From the NCBI GenBank assembly GCA_035651815.1, contig DASRFB010000086.1:1-6780 (forward strand): a stretch of 6,780 nt of DNA, written 5' to 3'. Origin of the DNA: VBDM01 sp035651815 (GTDB lineage Bacteria > Pseudomonadota > Gammaproteobacteria > Burkholderiales > SG8-39). Below the pieces are notes generated by a model, which had not been told where the DNA came from, ran no database searches, and saw only the letters and a program-made list of their open reading frames with translations. Shown piece after piece: positions 4,924 through 6,780 of this stretch; position 1 is the stretch's first letter, and each line of letters begins with the position of its first letter. A program made the position numbers and the translations under genes.

Positions 4924-5576
4924 CCGCCCGCCCGATCACGCTGCTCCTCGTCGACGACCACCAGATGGTCCGCGTGGGACTGCGGCAGCTGCTGTCGTTC
5001 GACCCCGATCTCAGCGTCGCCGGCGAAGCGGGAACCGTCGCCGCGGCGATCGCCGCGGCGGAGCAGCTGCGTCCCGACGTCGTCCTGATGGATCTGCGGC
5101 TGCCCGACGGCACCGGCGTCGACGCCTGCCGCGAGATCCTGTCGTCGCTTCCGGGCACGCGCGTGCTGTTCCTCACCTCGCATTCGGACCGCGATGCGAT
5201 CACGTCGACCGTGCTCGCGGGCGCGTCGGGCTACCTCATCAAGGACATCCGCCACGACGCGCTGGTGCGGGCGATCAAGGACGCGGCGGCCGGGCGGACC
5301 GTCCTCGACTCGAAGCTCCTCGCGCCGGTGCGCGAGGAGATGTCGCGCCTGGCGAGCGGCGTGCACAAGGCGATGGCCCTGTCGCCGCAGGAGCAGCGCG
5401 TCCTCGCGCAGGTCGTGGAAGGACGCACCAACAAGGAGATCGGCGCGGCGCTCGGCCTGAGCGACAAGACCGTCAAGAACTACCTGAGCAACGCCTTCCA
5501 GAAGCTGCACGTGACCCGGCGGGCCCAGGCCGCGGCGCTGTTCGCGAAGACCGGGCGGCGCGAGGGCGACGAGTAG
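4920..5576 (+). CDS. NarL/FixJ-family response regulator (REC + LuxR-type HTH)
   Basis: 218 residues. The receiver domain (about 5-122) has the acidic pair D12/D13 (LLVDDHQMVR), phospho-acceptor D58 (VVLMDLRLPDGTG), switch T86 (FLTSHSD) and K108 (GYLIKD). The LuxR/GerE helix-turn-helix (about 153-209) contains LSPQEQRVLAQVVEGRTNKEIG, then LSDKTVKNYLSNAFQKL. All phosphotransfer residues are intact, so it should be an active DNA-binding regulator, partner of the upstream kinase. Its ATG overlaps the kinase stop codon (ATGA), which implies translational coupling. The output domain resembles the DevR/NarL subgroup from memory; target genes are unknown. A hairpin begins at its stop codon. Confidence 0.95.
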   Translation: MTARPITLLLVDDHQMVRVGLRQLLSFDPDLSVAGEAGTVAAAIAAAEQLRPDVVLMDLRLPDGTGVDACREILSSLPGTRVLFLTSHSDRDAITSTVLAGASGYLIKDIRHDALVRAIKDAAAGRTVLDSKLLAPVREEMSRLASGVHKAMALSPQEQRVLAQVVEGRTNKEIGAALGLSDKTVKNYLSNAFQKLHVTRRAQAAALFAKTGRREGDE

Positions 5577-5591
5577 GGCCGTTCGGCCCTA
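5574..5591 (+). terminator. Perfect hairpin overlapping the response regulator stop codon
   Basis: TAGGGCC (5574-5580), loop GTTC, GGCCCTA (5585-5591) form a perfect 7-bp stem that begins at the TAG stop codon. There is no T-run after it, so it may be a weak or factor-assisted terminator or an mRNA-stabilising hairpin. Confidence 0.4.
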
Positions 5592-5629
5592 TGGGCGCGG
5601 CGGCAGTGCGCCTAACGTAGGAGGCGACC

Positions 5630-5893
5630 ATGAACAGCCTCCGTCATGCCGTTCTCCGGCGTATCGCCGATTCCGCCCCGGGCAGCGTGGACGCGCTCGC
5701 GGCGCACCTGGAGGTGTCCCCCGCAGAGCTCGCGAGCTGGCTCGAGGGGCGGGCCCGGGTGCCCGACGATGTCTTCCTGAGGGCGGTCGACATCCTCGCG
5801 CTGATCCGCGCCGGCGCCCGCTCGCAGCGCGGCGCGCGGCCGGCCGCCGCGGCCGCATCGCCGGCGGCAAGACGGCCCGACCCGAAAGACTGA
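5630..5893 (+). CDS. Small helix-turn-helix-like protein, function unknown
   Basis: 87 residues. I do not recognise a named family. Residues 1-62 look helical and resemble an XRE/YdaS-like helix-turn-helix: SVDALAAHLEVSPAELASWLEG (19-40) has the spacing of a recognition helix pair, followed by RVPDDVFLRAVDILALI (43-59). The last 25 residues are Ala/Pro/Arg-rich and probably disordered. An excellent Shine-Dalgarno AGGAGG (5619-5624) lies 5 nt before the ATG, the best in the window, which argues for a real, well-translated gene. It lies 53 nt after the response regulator on the same strand, so it may be co-transcribed or have its own promoter. Convergent with the signal peptidase gene. A DNA-binding role is inferred from pattern only. 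Confidence 0.75.
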   Translation: MNSLRHAVLRRIADSAPGSVDALAAHLEVSPAELASWLEGRARVPDDVFLRAVDILALIRAGARSQRGARPAAAAASPAARRPDPKD

Positions 5894-5938
5894 GCTCGCA
5901 CGCATCGCTCGGCTCGTCTTGTTCTCCTCCCGGCGAGG

Positions 5939-6780
5939 CTAGGGCAGTACGTACTCCACCACGCCGACGATGTTCCTCGCCGGCACGAAGCCCCAGATCC
6001 GGCTGTCGGCGCTGTTGTCGCGGTTGTCGCCGAGGACGAAGTAATGCCCCTCGGGCACCGGGCACGACATGCCCTCGGCGGTGTAGGTGCAGCGGTCCTT
6101 GAAGGGAAACGCCTGGGCCGGAGGAACAGAAACGGGCGCGCCGGTCTCGACGAGAACCGGATACTCGCGAGCGCCGAGCCGCTCCAGATACCGCGGGGAG
6201 CCGGCGATCGGTTTCCGCGGCACTTCCTGGTCGTTGATCCAGAGCCGCTTGCTGAAATAGGCGACCCGATCGCCCGGAAGCCCGACGATCCGCTTGGCAT
6301 AGACGATCGTCGGGTCCTCCGGATACTCGAAGACGACGATGTCGCCGCGGTTCAGCTCGGAGGAGATGCCGGTCCTCGCGAAATGAATTCCGAAGGTCTT
6401 GTAGTTGCCGTATCCCCACTTCTTCACGATCAGGTGCGCCCCAGGCTCGATCGACGGCAGCATCGAGGCGGACGGAAAGCGGAACGGCTCGAACGCGAAC
6501 GCCCGGACTCCGAGCGCGAGCGCCGCGAACGCCGCCACGATGACGGTCAGCCCGGGCCCGCGCGCGTACCACGGCCGCCTCAGCACGCGCGAGTCGCGGC
6601 AGGAGCGGTGCACCTGAAACGCGCAGACGATCGCGACGAGCAGCAGCGCGAGGCCCAGGGGCCACGCGTGCTCCCGCGATACGAACAGGCTGGCCGCCCC
6701 GATGACGACGTTCAGCGCGAGATAGATCCCGGCCCAGCCCGGACGCGCCACGTACAGCATCCCGGCGGGCGGGAGGAGGA
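5939..6780 (-). CDS. lepB: Signal peptidase I (S26), probably 5'-truncated by the window edge
   Basis: Leader peptidase cleaving Sec/Tat signal peptides at the outer face of the inner membrane. Numbering from the ATG at 6760 (273 residues): membrane segments at about 10-28, 34-51 and 70-90; box B FPSASMLPS (95-103) with catalytic S99; RGDIVVFEYPEDP (138-150); box D YAKRIVGLPGDRV (154-166) with catalytic K156; box E GDNRDNSADSRIWGFVP (244-260). C224 and C233 could form a periplasmic disulfide. The frame is still open upstream (LLPPAG before that Met) with no Shine-Dalgarno, and the sequence there looks like continuing protein, so the real start is probably beyond the window; I therefore extend the feature to the edge. 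The extra hydrophobic N-terminal region, compared with the two-helix E. coli enzyme, suggests a variant subfamily. No lepA or rnc is visible nearby; the left neighbour is convergent. Confidence 0.93.
   Translation of the reverse strand, partial: LLPPAGMLYVARPGWAGIYLALNVVIGAASLFVSREHAWPLGLALLLVAIVCAFQVHRSCRDSRVLRRPWYARGPGLTVIVAAFAALALGVRAFAFEPFRFPSASMLPSIEPGAHLIVKKWGYGNYKTFGIHFARTGISSELNRGDIVVFEYPEDPTIVYAKRIVGLPGDRVAYFSKRLWINDQEVPRKPIAGSPRYLERLGAREYPVLVETGAPVSVPPAQAFPFKDRCTYTAEGMSCPVPEGHYFVLGDNRDNSADSRIWGFVPARNIVGVVEYVLP

Noticed and set aside
2052..5576. A very long plus-strand open frame running through the methyltransferase and kinase region
   Set aside because: Only its last 218 codons are a gene (the response regulator). 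The rest is an Arg/Ala/Pro-rich out-of-frame product expected in GC-rich DNA, and it conflicts with well-recognised domains in other frames.

Overview
The window looks like chromosomal DNA of a GC-rich proteobacterium. Codon use is dominated by G/C third positions. The YajD-type HNH protein, the NarL-type kinase/regulator pair and the LepB-type signal peptidase are all typical of beta- or gammaproteobacteria. I lean towards Betaproteobacteria, but nothing here fixes the taxon.

Two compartments are visible. Positions 1 to about 1520 form an AT-richer accessory block. By hand count, line 541-600 is 22/60 G+C, against 45/60 for line 4681-4740. On the minus strand this block holds the start of a bacterial ubiquitin-like conjugation operon: a small multiubiquitin-family Ubl (178-444), then an overlapping E2-like (DUF6791-like) protein that runs off the left edge. 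Facing away on the plus strand is a toxin-antitoxin-like pair: a 93-residue protein of the family often labelled 'ADP-ribosyl-(dinitrogen reductase) hydrolase' (706-987), and a ribbon-helix-helix BrnA/CopG-like protein (1111-1473), closed by a strong terminator. Between the two units lie back-to-back sigma70-like promoters. Each has a copy of the palindrome GTATATAC on its -10 or start-site region, and a third copy lies in the Ubl leader. This suggests that both units share one regulator, and it is the most interesting observation in the window.

From about 1600 onward the DNA is ordinary GC-rich core sequence. yajD and an AHSA1/SRPBCC gene form a minus-strand pair. A signal-peptide-bearing SAM methyltransferase is transcribed divergently from yajD. 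A Cache-domain sensor kinase and a LuxR-type response regulator overlap by 4 bp, followed by a small helix-turn-helix-like protein with a very good ribosome binding site. A convergent signal peptidase I gene runs off the right edge.

Functionally, the left block probably acts as one accessory module: a Ubl ligation system, of the class linked to anti-phage defence, beside a TA-like pair that may regulate or guard it. The right part serves housekeeping and environmental sensing. No tRNA, rRNA, CRISPR array, transposase or integrase is visible.
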